This document shows positions 36,484 to 45,056 of a stretch of DNA of 64,000 bases, piece after piece. This stretch comes from Polaribacter atrinae. Lineage in GTDB: Bacteria > Bacteroidota > Bacteroidia > Flavobacteriales > Flavobacteriaceae. The stretch spans positions 3,098,501 through 3,162,500 of the forward strand of contig NZ_CP150660.1 of assembly GCF_038023995.1 (NCBI RefSeq), in the 5' to 3' direction. Made by a program: the position numbers and the translations under genes. Under the pieces are notes generated by a model. It was not told where the DNA came from, ran no database searches, and worked only from the letters and a program-made list of their open reading frames with translations. The number at the start of each line of letters is the position of its first letter. Position 1 is the first letter of the stretch.

Positions 36484-37224
36484 ATGAGGATCGTAGGTGT
36501 GTTTGTTGTAATGATGGTTTTATTTAATTGTCAAGAAAAAAATAGTAGAAAGGGGATTGAAAAAGTTATAACCAAAACCAAAACGTTTACTAAGTTAGAG
36601 AAAGACAGGTATAATGTTGCTTTTTTAATTATGGATGGTACTTTTAATACAGAATTAACAGCTCCTTTTGATATTTTTCAGCATACTATTTTTAGAGAAA
36701 ATATAAAGGCGATGAATGTTTTTACCGTTGCAAATACAGACAAACCAATTACTACTTTCGAAGGAATGAGAATTCTGCCAGATTTTAATTATCTAAAAGA
36801 TTCGTTACCAAAAATAGATATTTTAGTTGTGCCTTCTGCAGAACATCATTTAGATACAGATTTAGAGGATACAGCGATGATTAATTTTGTAAAAAGAGTT
36901 GATAAGGATGCTACTTATATTACTTCTCATTGCGATGGTGCTTTTGTATTGGCAAAAGCAGGTTTGTTAAATGATAAAGTTTCTACCACTTTTCCTTCGG
37001 ATATTGATAAAATGAGAGCAACGTTTCCGGGTTTAGATATTAGAAAAGAAGTGTTGTTTGTACACGATGGAAAATATATAACTTCTGCTGGTGGTGCAAA
37101 ATCTTTTGAAGCTGCGTTGTATTTATGTGAGTTTTTATACGGAAAAGAAGTGGCAAAATCTTTAGCTAGTGGTTTGGTTATTGATTGGAATGTAGATGAG
37201 ATTTCGCATTTAATTGTGGAGTAA
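36484..37224 (+). CDS. DJ-1/PfpI family lipoprotein
   Basis: 246 residues. Lipoprotein signal with VLFNCQEK (Cys about 17). DJ-1/PfpI fold: VAFLIMDGTFNTELTAPFDIF, nucleophile elbow ITSHCDGAFVLAKAG (Cys about residue 155, preceded by His), and TSAGGAKSFEAALYL. It resembles the AraC-associated amidotransferase-like branch without a DNA-binding part. Being lipid-anchored is unusual for this mostly cytoplasmic family. The function is not known. Confidence 0.85.
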   Translation: MRIVGVFVVMMVLFNCQEKNSRKGIEKVITKTKTFTKLEKDRYNVAFLIMDGTFNTELTAPFDIFQHTIFRENIKAMNVFTVANTDKPITTFEGMRILPDFNYLKDSLPKIDILVVPSAEHHLDTDLEDTAMINFVKRVDKDATYITSHCDGAFVLAKAGLLNDKVSTTFPSDIDKMRATFPGLDIRKEVLFVHDGKYITSAGGAKSFEAALYLCEFLYGKEVAKSLASGLVIDWNVDEISHLIVE

Positions 37225-37276
37225 TTTGCTCTAGAATTGTTGTTACTAGTTTATGATTCTAATTTAACAGGTAGAA

Positions 37277-37316
37277 GATTAGATTCCTCAATCGTTCCTC
37301 ATTTCGGAATAACATT
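37277..37316. repeat. Dispersed repeat, family B (copy 1)
   Basis: The stretch with GATTCCTCAATCGTTCCTC and ATTTCGGAAT is closely related to 47654-47686 (GATTCTCAATCGTTTTTC, ATTCCGAAATGAC) and shares the CATTCCGAA core with 49253-49317. It is in the 287-base gap 37225-37511, which otherwise holds only the ygiQ promoter. Confidence 0.65.
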
Positions 37317-37497
37317 CTTAGTGAAACTAACTTTTGATAAGGCGAATAGTTCATAAAAAACCTTAGCCCTGATTGAACGGTATGTTTGAGCTCTTACGCT
37401 TTTGGGCGTAAAGCGAGTAGTGAAAGCAGGAAATAGCTTCAAAATAATCTAAAAAAAGACATTCTTAAAATAAGTGTTTTTTCTATTAAAATTCTTG

Positions 37498-37505
37498 TAT
37501 TTTTG
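37498..37505 (+). promoter_or_regulatory. -7 element of ygiQ
   Basis: TATTTTTG (TAnnTTTG) lies six bases before the chosen ATG at 37512, so the transcript would have an extremely short or no leader. This argues against the in-frame TTG at 37503 as a start. Confidence 0.5.
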
Positions 37506-37511
37506 CAAACT

Positions 37512-39476
37512 ATGCAAGAACCAAAAAGACATCAATTAACCGACTGGTTACCAACTACAAACAAAGAAGTTAAAATTCGTGGTTGGGAAGAATTAGACGT
37601 TATTTTATTTAGCGGAGACGCTTATGTAGATCATCCATCATTTGGACCTGCAGTAATCGGTCGTATTTTAGAAAGTTATGGCTTGCGTGTGGCTATTGTG
37701 CCGCAACCAAGTGTAAACGATAATTTACAAGATTTTGAAAAACTAGGAAAACCTCGTTTGTTTTTTGGGGTTACTGGTGGTTGTATGGATCCGATGGTTT
37801 CTAATTATACGGCAAGTAAAAAGCGTAGAGATAAAGATGCCTATACACCAAATGGAGATAAGGGGTTTAGACCCGATTATGCAACGTCTGTGTATTCTAA
37901 GATTTTAAAGGAAAAATTTCCGGATATTCCTGTTTTAATTGGAGGGATTGAAGCTTCTTTGAGACGTGTAACACATTATGATTATTGGTCTGATAAATTA
38001 TTACCAGGTATTTTAGAGACGTCTAAAGCAGATATGTTGGTGTACGGAATGGGAGAGCAACCTTTACGAGAAATTGTAGAGTTATTGCAAAAAGGGGTTC
38101 CGTTTTCTAGTTTAAAAAACATTAAACAAACAGCTGTTTACGTTAATGAAAAGAAAGAGAAATTACCTGTTGTAAATGATTGGGATGATGTTACTATTAA
38201 CTCTCATGAGGCTTGTTTAAAGGATAAAAAAACGTTTGCTTCTAATTTTAAAGTGATAGAGCAAGAGTCTAATAAGTTAAAAGCACGTAGAGTTTTACAA
38301 AGAGTAGGAGAGAATACGTTGGTAATTAATCCGCCGTTTCCTACCATGACAGAAAAGGAAATTGATGGTTCTTTCGATTTGCCTTTTACACGTTTACCAC
38401 ATCCAAAATATAACAAACGTGGACCAATACCTGCGTTTGAAATGATAAAATTTTCTATCAACATTCACAGAGGATGTTTTGGAGGTTGTAGTTTTTGTAC
38501 AATTTCTGCGCATCAAGGAAAGTTTATAGCAAGTAGAAGTCAGGAGTCTGTTTTAAGAGAAATTGATAAAGTGGCAAATATGCCAGACTTTAAAGGGTAT
38601 TTATCTGATATTGGTGGGCCTTCTGCCAACATGTATCAGATGAAAGGAAAGGTACAGTCTATTTGCGACAAGTGTGTGGCACCTAGTTGTATATCGCCTG
38701 TAATTTGTTCTAATTTAGATACGTCTCATAAACCTTTAACGGAACTATACCAAGCAGTTGATAAACATCCGAAGATTAAAAAATCTTTTATTGGAAGTGG
38801 AATTAGACATGATATGTTGGTGCCGGAATTCAATAAAAACGCAGATCCAAAGGAATTAGATGCGTATACCGAAGAGGTAATGACAAAGCACGTTTCTGGA
38901 CGATTAAAAGTTGCACCAGAACATACATCTGATCCTGTTTTAAAGTTGATGCGTAAGCCTTCTTTTAAATATTTTCATATGTTTAAAGAGCGTTTCGATA
39001 AAATAAATATTAAGAAGAAATTGAACTTACAATTGATTCCGTATTTTATTTCTAGTCACCCAGCAAGTGAGGTAGAAGATATGGCAAATTTAGCTGCAGA
39101 AACCAAAGATATGGGCTTTCAGTTAGAACAAGTGCAAGGTTTTACACCAACCCCTATGACGGTTGCAACAGTTATTTATTATTCAGGATATCATCCTTAT
39201 ACTTTAAAACCAACCAAAACACCTAAGACTAAAAAGGAGCGTGAAGACCAACATAAATTTTTCTTTTGGTATAAGAAAGAGAATAAAGATTGGATTAAAA
39301 ACACTTTGAATAAAGTTGGAAGACAAGATTTATTACAGAAATTATTGCCTGAAAATAATTCTTGGAAAAAGAACAAAAATGCAAAAGAGGTAAAGAATAC
39401 TTTTGATGATGCAGTGCCTGTTCCTTTTAATAAGAGAAAGAAAAAAGTAAGTAGAGCGCCTAAAAGAAGAAGGTAA
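37512..39476 (+). CDS. YgiQ family radical SAM protein
   Basis: 654 residues from the ATG at 37512 (MQEPKRHQLTDWLPTT). N-terminal YgiQ domain (LDVILFSGDAYVDHPSFG; LIGGIEASLRRVTHYDYWSD), radical SAM cluster motif RGCFGGCSFCTISAH (CxxxCxxC) at about residue 320, and C-terminal DUF3362-like region with PHPYTLKPTKTPKTK-type pattern ending in a lysine/arginine-rich tail. Family length. The reaction catalysed by YgiQ is not established. Confidence 0.92.
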   Translation: MQEPKRHQLTDWLPTTNKEVKIRGWEELDVILFSGDAYVDHPSFGPAVIGRILESYGLRVAIVPQPSVNDNLQDFEKLGKPRLFFGVTGGCMDPMVSNYTASKKRRDKDAYTPNGDKGFRPDYATSVYSKILKEKFPDIPVLIGGIEASLRRVTHYDYWSDKLLPGILETSKADMLVYGMGEQPLREIVELLQKGVPFSSLKNIKQTAVYVNEKKEKLPVVNDWDDVTINSHEACLKDKKTFASNFKVIEQESNKLKARRVLQRVGENTLVINPPFPTMTEKEIDGSFDLPFTRLPHPKYNKRGPIPAFEMIKFSINIHRGCFGGCSFCTISAHQGKFIASRSQESVLREIDKVANMPDFKGYLSDIGGPSANMYQMKGKVQSICDKCVAPSCISPVICSNLDTSHKPLTELYQAVDKHPKIKKSFIGSGIRHDMLVPEFNKNADPKELDAYTEEVMTKHVSGRLKVAPEHTSDPVLKLMRKPSFKYFHMFKERFDKINIKKKLNLQLIPYFISSHPASEVEDMANLAAETKDMGFQLEQVQGFTPTPMTVATVIYYSGYHPYTLKPTKTPKTKKEREDQHKFFFWYKKENKDWIKNTLNKVGRQDLLQKLLPENNSWKKNKNAKEVKNTFDDAVPVPFNKRKKKVSRAPKRRR

Positions 39477-39504
39477 TTCTTTAGGTTTTTACAAATTGAT
39501 ACAT

Positions 39505-39543
39505 AAAAAAAGGTCTGGTTTAATTAAAACCAGACCTTTTTTT
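39505..39543 (+). terminator. Terminator after ygiQ
   Basis: Arms AAAAAAAGGTCTGGTTTTAA-like 5' half (AAGGTCTGGTTT) and AAACCAGACCTT with loop AATTA, followed by seven T. Confidence 0.88.
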
Positions 39544-39566
39544 GTGATCACTAAAGCATAACTATA

Positions 39567-40921
39567 AAAGTTTAGACACTATCCTAAAAAGTGTGTAAGT
39601 TCAAAATTTCAGGGTTAGGTTATTTATAACTTAATCCTGTTTTCAAATATAGCTAAAAATTGATTTAGTATCACTCCCCAATTTCTGATTGGCATGGTCC
39701 ATTTTTTAGTGCTTTCTCTCAAAGCTAAAAACACGGATTTCATAACTGCTTCATCGGTTGGAAACGAGAGTTTGTTTTTTGTGTATTTCCGTATCTTTCC
39801 ATTTAGGTTTTCTATAAGATTTGTGGTGTAGATTATGGTTCTTATTTCAATAGGAAAATCAAAGAATACTGTAAGCTCATCCCAATTATTTTCCCAACTT
39901 TTAATGGCGTAAGAATATTTAGAATCCCATTTAGTTTTGAAGTCATTTAAAGCAGCTTTGGCAGCTTCTTTTGTAGGAGCAGTATAGATTTGCTTCATGT
40001 CACGAGTAAATTCCTTTTTGTCCTTCCAGACCACGTAACGACACGAATTTCTTATTTGATGCACAACACAAATTTGAGTCGTTGATTTCGGAAAAATAGT
40101 TTTAATAGTATCCGTAAATCCATTTAAATTATCGGTAGCTGTGATAAGTATATCTTGAGTTCCTCGAGCTTTAATATCGGTTAAAACACTCATCCAAAAG
40201 GCTGAAGATTCATTTTTACCTAACCATAATCCTAGGACTTCCTTTTTGCCATCTGTTCTCAGGCCTACTGCAATATAAATAGTCTTGTTTATGACTTTAG
40301 AGTTTTCCCTAACTTTAAATACGATGCCATCCATCCAAACAATTAGGTAAGTGGCCTCCAAAGGCCTGTTCCGCCAAGCAATAACATCTTCTGTAATCTT
40401 ATCTGTAATCCTTGAAATAGTGGATGTAGAAATATTAAAATCGTACAGCTCACGTATTTGTTCTTCAATATCACTGTTACTCATGCCTTTGGCATAAAGC
40501 GATATAATAATATTTTCGATGCCTTCTGTTGTACTTTCTCTTTTCTTTACAATTAAAGGATTAAAAGAACTATCACGGTCTCGAGGAACTTGAATCTCTG
40601 TTTCTCCTAAAACGGATTTTAATTTCTTTTTAGTGTAACCATTTCGAAGGTTGGCTGCTTTACTTTTTTTGTGCTTATCGTAGTCTAAATGGGCATCTAG
40701 TTCCCCTTCTAGTAACTTCTCAATACCACGTTTGTGCAACTGTTCTAAAAAGGATGTTAGCTCTGGTGCATTCTTGAATTGTTTTAAAAAGTCTTCGTTT
40801 AATAAATCTTCTGGTTTCATAAGTGTGTAAAAGTTAAAATTAATGAATAAAAAAATCTCAGATTAATATTTAACCTGAGATTTTAAAACTTACACAGTTT
40901 ATGAGATACTGCCAAAGTTTA
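39567..40921. mobile_element. IS256-family insertion sequence with 8-bp target duplication
   Basis: The element proper is 39575-40913 (1339 bp). Its ends are 27-bp imperfect inverted repeats (21 of 27 match): GACACTATCCT... on the left and GGCAGTATCTC... on the right, both ending GTGTAAGTT. AAAGTTTA occurs directly outside each end (39567-39574 and 40914-40921), the 8-bp duplication expected for IS256. One intact transposase gene on the minus strand. The right duplication contains the stop codon of the next gene (40919-40921), so the IS landed at the very end of that gene without damaging it. Confidence 0.93.
39624..40820 (-). CDS. IS256 family transposase
   Basis: 398 residues, family length and intact. 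N-terminal [24 protein letters not shown], typical for the Mutator/IS256 group, and catalytic DDE residues in [18 protein letters not shown] and [15 protein letters not shown]; also the C-terminal aromatic motif of the family. It moves the surrounding element by copy-paste transposition. Confidence 0.96.
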   Translation of the reverse strand: MKPEDLLNEDFLKQFKNAPELTSFLEQLHKRGIEKLLEGELDAHLDYDKHKKSKAANLRNGYTKKKLKSVLGETEIQVPRDRDSSFNPLIVKKRESTTEGIENIIISLYAKGMSNSDIEEQIRELYDFNISTSTISRITDKITEDVIAWRNRPLEATYLIVWMDGIVFKVRENSKVINKTIYIAVGLRTDGKKEVLGLWLGKNESSAFWMSVLTDIKARGTQDILITATDNLNGFTDTIKTIFPKSTTQICVVHQIRNSCRYVVWKDKKEFTRDMKQIYTAPTKEAAKAALNDFKTKWDSKYSYAIKSWENNWDELTVFFDFPIEIRTIIYTTNLIENLNGKIRKYTKNKLSFPTDEAVMKSVFLALRESTKKWTMPIRNWGVILNQFLAIFENRIKL

Positions 40922-41383
40922 TGATTTTTTAAAATTCTTTTCAGCTTTTGTTACATTCTTTTTTAGCTTTTCTATTTTACTTAACCACTTTTTGTTATCG
41001 TTAGGAGATAAATCACCATTCTTTTTAAGTTTATTGTATTTTTTAATACCACTTTTTAATTTATCGTTTGCTTTGCTTAATTTTTTCTGAGCTTTTACTT
41101 TGCTTTTTAAAGCCTTTTCAGCTTTTTTTACTTTCTTTTCAGCTGCCTTTTTTTCTTTTTCGGCTTTTTTGGCCGCTTTTATTTTTTCTTCATTTATAGT
41201 ATGAATAGCAAAAATTTCATTGACCATTTCTGGTTTTAAGGTTTGAGTAACGTCTACCTTATCTAAATAAATTGATTTCTTTTTGATAGTATAAGTTTTG
41301 TCTTTATATACTACGTCTTGTGCATAAGAAATAGTTACTAAAAAAATGAATATTATAGTGAATAAGAATTGTATTTTTTTCAT
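40919..41383 (-). CDS. Secreted lysine-rich coiled-coil protein of unknown function
   Basis: 154 residues from the ATG at 41383 (MKKIQFLFTIIFIFLVT); an in-frame ATG at 41419 lies before the signal. Signal peptide to about residue 21 (SYAQ), a short region VYKDKTYTIKKKSIYLDK, then a long K/A/E-rich helix from about residue 65 to the end. No named family recognised. The stop lies within the target duplication of the neighbouring IS. Confidence 0.8.
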   Translation of the reverse strand: MKKIQFLFTIIFIFLVTISYAQDVVYKDKTYTIKKKSIYLDKVDVTQTLKPEMVNEIFAIHTINEEKIKAAKKAEKEKKAAEKKVKKAEKALKSKVKAQKKLSKANDKLKSGIKKYNKLKKNGDLSPNDNKKWLSKIEKLKKNVTKAEKNFKKS

Positions 41384-41687
41384 AATTATATGTTTAATGT
41401 TGCTATTTATTAGACACATAAAATTATAAAAAGTAACATAAAAACATAAAGATAATTTTAATACAGGTAATATTTTTTCTAATTTTACTGAAAATTAGTT
41501 TGTTATAAATAATAGGCGGTTACAACAAGAGAAGCGTGTTTTATTTCTATTTTTTTAATAAAAGAAAGTATAACGTATCTAAAAAAGAAGAAATTCACCT
41601 AAAATACTTCATGAAACTTATGTTTTAAAATAAATGCAGTATTTTTACTGTTCAAATAGAGTGAATTACAAAAAATATTTAAAATTG
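41384..41687. other. Intergenic region between divergent genes
   Basis: 304 bases without a gene that I can support. It contains a perfect inverted repeat at 41479-41498 (CTAATTTT-ACTG-AAAATTAG). No strong TAnnTTTG promoter was identified for either neighbour. Confidence 0.5.
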
Positions 41688-42839
41688 ATGAAGAAAAAAG
41701 TATTTGTATCAGGTTGTTTTGATATGTTACATAGTGGGCATATTGCATTTTTTAAAGAAGCTTCTACATATGGAGATTTATATGTAGGTATTGGTTCTGA
41801 TGCTACTGTGTCTGAGTTAAAAGGGCGTCATACTATAAATTCTGAACAAGAAAGAATTTATATGATTAACGCCATTAAATATGTAAAAAATGCTTTTGTG
41901 AATTCTGGTTCAGGAATGTTAGATTTTAAAGAAGATTTAGAAGCGTTAAAACCAGATTATTTTATTGTAAATGAAGATGGTTTTTCTCCTGCAAAAGAAG
42001 AATTGTGTAATGAGTTAAATATCGAGTTAAAAAACTTGAAAAGAATTCCGGATGCAGGTCTTCCTGAAAGATCTACTACTTCTTTAAGAACGGGAGGCAA
42101 TTGTAGTTTACCATATAGAATAGATCTTGGAGGTACTTGGATAGATCAACCTTATGTTTCTAAATACCATCCAGGTTGGGCAATTACACTTTCTTTAGAA
42201 CCAATTATTGAGTATAATGAACGTTGCGGAATGTCTACTTCTACTAGAAATGCTGCAAAAAAAATATGGCCTCATTATTTACCGTTAGAGAAGCCACAAA
42301 AATTAGCTGAAATACTTTTTAAGTTTGAAAATACACCTGGTTCTACTATGGTTTCTGGTGCTCAAGATGCAATAGGTATTTGTATGCCAGGTCTTGTTAG
42401 ACATTATTATAGTGATGGTTATTGGCCAACAAAATTTGAATCTGTACATGACGAATCTGTATTGGGTTGGTTAGAAGACCATATTCAGATGGTTCTTTTA
42501 TGGCCTAGAGAACAAGGTTTAGATTTGTTAGGAGAAACATATATTACAGAAGAGAATGTAAAATCTTTAGCAGATGCTTCTGAAGAAGTTTGGGAAGCGA
42601 TTCAAAATAAAGATTTAGAGACATTTTCTGAAGCTTTTTTGAAGTCATTTGATGCACAAGTAAAAATGTTTCCTGCAATGGTTGATGACAAGATTCTTAA
42701 AGAAATTGAAAAATATAAAGAAAAAGCACTTGCCTGGAAACTAGCAGGAGCTGGAGGTGCAGGGTATTTAATTTTAGTTTCTGACAAGCCTATTGAAGGA
42801 GCGATGAAAATTAAAGTAAGAAGAAAAGAAGCTTTATAG
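41688..42839 (+). CDS. Cytidylyltransferase / GHMP kinase-like fusion protein
   Basis: 383 residues from the ATG at 41688. Residues 1 to about 130 are a nucleotidyltransferase of the cytidylyltransferase type: VFVSGCFDMLHSGHIAFFKEA with the HxGH motif (H15, H18) and a C-terminal PERSTTSLR. Residues from about 140 form a GHMP-like half: LPYRIDLGGTWIDQP, PGSTMVSGAQDAIG in the phosphate-loop position, and LAGAGGAGYLILVSD at about 353-367. Such a fusion would phosphorylate a sugar or polyol and activate it to a nucleotide sugar, like HldE or FKP, but with different parts. No sugar operon surrounds it, so the substrate is unknown. Ends in TAG. Confidence 0.75.
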   Translation: MKKKVFVSGCFDMLHSGHIAFFKEASTYGDLYVGIGSDATVSELKGRHTINSEQERIYMINAIKYVKNAFVNSGSGMLDFKEDLEALKPDYFIVNEDGFSPAKEELCNELNIELKNLKRIPDAGLPERSTTSLRTGGNCSLPYRIDLGGTWIDQPYVSKYHPGWAITLSLEPIIEYNERCGMSTSTRNAAKKIWPHYLPLEKPQKLAEILFKFENTPGSTMVSGAQDAIGICMPGLVRHYYSDGYWPTKFESVHDESVLGWLEDHIQMVLLWPREQGLDLLGETYITEENVKSLADASEEVWEAIQNKDLETFSEAFLKSFDAQVKMFPAMVDDKILKEIEKYKEKALAWKLAGAGGAGYLILVSDKPIEGAMKIKVRRKEAL

Positions 42840-42859
42840 TTTTTACAAAAAAAGATATT

Positions 42860-42901
42860 AAAGTTTTTCATCCTTTTATGAAAGGATGAAAAACTTTTTT
42901 T
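42860..42901. terminator. Bidirectional terminator between converging genes
   Basis: Long hairpin with arms AAAGTTTTTCATCCTTT / AAAGGATGAAAAACTTT and a small loop, with A and T runs, between the genes ending at 42839 (+) and 42921 (-). Confidence 0.9.
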
Positions 42902-42920
42902 TATTTTTAAAATACCTGAA

Positions 42921-43652
42921 TTAAAAACTTAGTTGCTCTTTAAATAAATAAGATTGTCTTCTAGAAATTTCTATTTCTTCCCCAGAATTCATTTCTATTT
43001 TTAACTTTCCGTTAAACCAAGAGACTACTTTTTTAACATGATTAATGTTGATGATTTGTTGTCTGTTGGCTCTAAAAAAGACTTCTGTTGGTAGTTTTTC
43101 TTCTACTTGTGCTAGATATTTATAAATTAATGGTTTTTTCTGATCAAAGAAGACACGCGTGTAATTGCCTACAATTTCAAATAACGAAATATCTTTTAAT
43201 TTTACCAACCAACAATTTTCACCGTCTTTAATAAAAATTTGTTTGTCTAAACTTAACGCATTTTCATTTTTAATGATGGATGTTTCGTTGTTGTTCATAC
43301 TTTCAATTACCTTCTCAATACTCTTAGAAAAACGTTTTTGATTAATTGGTTTTAATAAATAGTCAAAAGCATTGTATTCAAAAGACTTAATAGCATATTC
43401 GTCAAAAGCAGTGGTGAAAATTGTGATAGGAACTTCATCTAACATTTCCAAAAGCTCGAATCCATCTTTTTCGGGCATGTTAATATCTAAAAATAATAAG
43501 TCTGGTTTTGTGTTATTTATCAAAACAAAGGCATCATCTACATTTTCTGCTTCTCCTAATATTTCAATTTCTTTATGAGCTTTAATTAATTCTTTTAATT
43601 CATTACGAGCTAAACGAGAATCTTCAACAATAACTGCTTTTAATTTCATCAT
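42921..43652 (-). CDS. LytTR family response regulator
   Basis: 243 residues. Receiver domain with phosphoacceptor Asp in LLFLDINMPE (about residue 57), Thr/Lys in FTTAFDE and YLLKPI, and C-terminal LytTR DNA-binding domain (ISLFEIVGNYTRVFF; FRANRQQIININHVKKV). It overlaps the stop of the upstream kinase gene by four bases. Its partner kinase is frameshifted at the H-box, so the regulator may be orphaned. Confidence 0.93.
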   Translation of the reverse strand: MMKLKAVIVEDSRLARNELKELIKAHKEIEILGEAENVDDAFVLINNTKPDLLFLDINMPEKDGFELLEMLDEVPITIFTTAFDEYAIKSFEYNAFDYLLKPINQKRFSKSIEKVIESMNNNETSIIKNENALSLDKQIFIKDGENCWLVKLKDISLFEIVGNYTRVFFDQKKPLIYKYLAQVEEKLPTEVFFRANRQQIININHVKKVVSWFNGKLKIEMNSGEEIEISRRQSYLFKEQLSF

Positions 43653-44715
43653 ACTAGTGGAATTTTAATAGTTGCAATTACATGGTTTTCTATTTCTGCT
43701 AATTTAAAATTAGCAGCTTCACCATACTGTAATTTAAGTCTGTTTTTAATGTTTTTGATACCTAATTGAGTTCCTTTTACGTTTTTTTGTAGTGTTCCAG
43801 AATTTGTTAATTTTATTTGCAATTGATTATTTTCTATAGAAGTTGATAAAATTACTGAACCTCCTTGTTTTAGATTCGAAATTCCATGTTTAAGCGCGTT
43901 TTTAACCAACATTTGAATCATCATTGGTGGAATTTGTTTGTTTAAAGAATCCGGATCAATATGAGTTTCGAAATGCAAACGATTTTCAAATTGAATTTTA
44001 GAAATTTCTATATAATTTTCTACCATTTCTAATTCGTCTTCTAGAGAAATTGAATTTAAGGCGCTTTTTGTAAGAGAATAACGTAAAGTTTCAGATAAAC
44101 TAGTGAGCATATTCCTTGCTTTATGAACATCTTCTAACATCAATCCACGTATATTATTTAGGCTGTTAAACATAAAATGCGGGTGTTGATTTGTCCTTTT
44201 AATGTATTTAATTGATACTCTTTTAGAGTGGCTTTTAATTGTAGTTGTTTAATTTGGACTGTTTTTAATTGATGATAAATTTTGATGGTTAAAAAAACAA
44301 AAAGCCAGATTACAAATAAGGTAGAAAAATAAAAAACATTATATATTTTACCTTCAAAGGTCATTTCTGAATCTGTATCATAATTAGTGCATTGTTTAAC
44401 AATGTCTAACATTGGCCAAATAAACAAAGAATATAAAGCTTGTACAATCAAGAAAATTATTAAAATTTTCCATGTGATTTTTTTCCAATAGTTATTAAAG
44501 TTTATTTTTTTATCAATATAAAAAGAGATTAAAAACGTAAATACAAAAGCAAGTACCGCACATGTAACAGTTTCTAACCAATAGTACAAAACACGTTCAG
44601 AAGCTAACACATTGTCTGAAAGAAATAATTTTGGGCCAGCTAAAGTAGCTGTAAATAAAAGCAACCATCCAAGGAGATTGAATAGTATATAAAATCTTTT
44701 TAAAGATAAATTCAT
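43649..44715 (-). pseudogene. LytS-type sensor histidine kinase, frameshifted at the H-box
   Basis: Frame 1 (44715 to 44158) has about four membrane segments and runs into KGQIN, then shifts to a stop. Frame 2 (from about 44173) continues MFNSLNNIRGLMLEDV, the His-kinase and ATPase regions (LVKNALKHGI; GTQLGIKNIKNRLKLQYG). The family H-box is GQINPHFMFNSL; here two additional bases (AC, in AACACCCG) change it to GQINTRILC. Removing them gives a 354-residue intact kinase (1065 bases). The phosphoacceptor His is therefore lost. Dinucleotide slippage is the simplest reason; an assembly error is possible. It is coupled to the LytTR gene. Confidence 0.88.
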
Positions 44716-45056
44716 GTAATAGGTATGTTGGTTTTCTGATTTACAGTTTAAAAATTTAAAATTATTTTATCACAAGAATATTTGAAAAACGAATTCAACT
44801 GTTTTTTCAACTATTTCTATTGCTGCTTTTACAATTATAATCATAATTTATTATTTTTTGTATGATGATGTAAATGTAAGTGAGTAAACTACTTTTAAAT
44901 TTGATAATATGATAAGCGGTAATTTGAATATGAGCAACGGAAAGTATATATATTGCATAATCACAGCTTTTAATCTATGCAATTATACTTTTAGTTTTAT
45001 TAGATGCTAATTGGAATAGTAGTTTGTAAGGTTTTGATATTTAGAATTATAGGTTT
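44716..45056. other. Intergenic region without recognised features
   Basis: 341 bases between the kinase start and the end of the monooxygenase gene. Both strands are rich in stops, and no terminator or promoter of note was seen. Confidence 0.5.
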
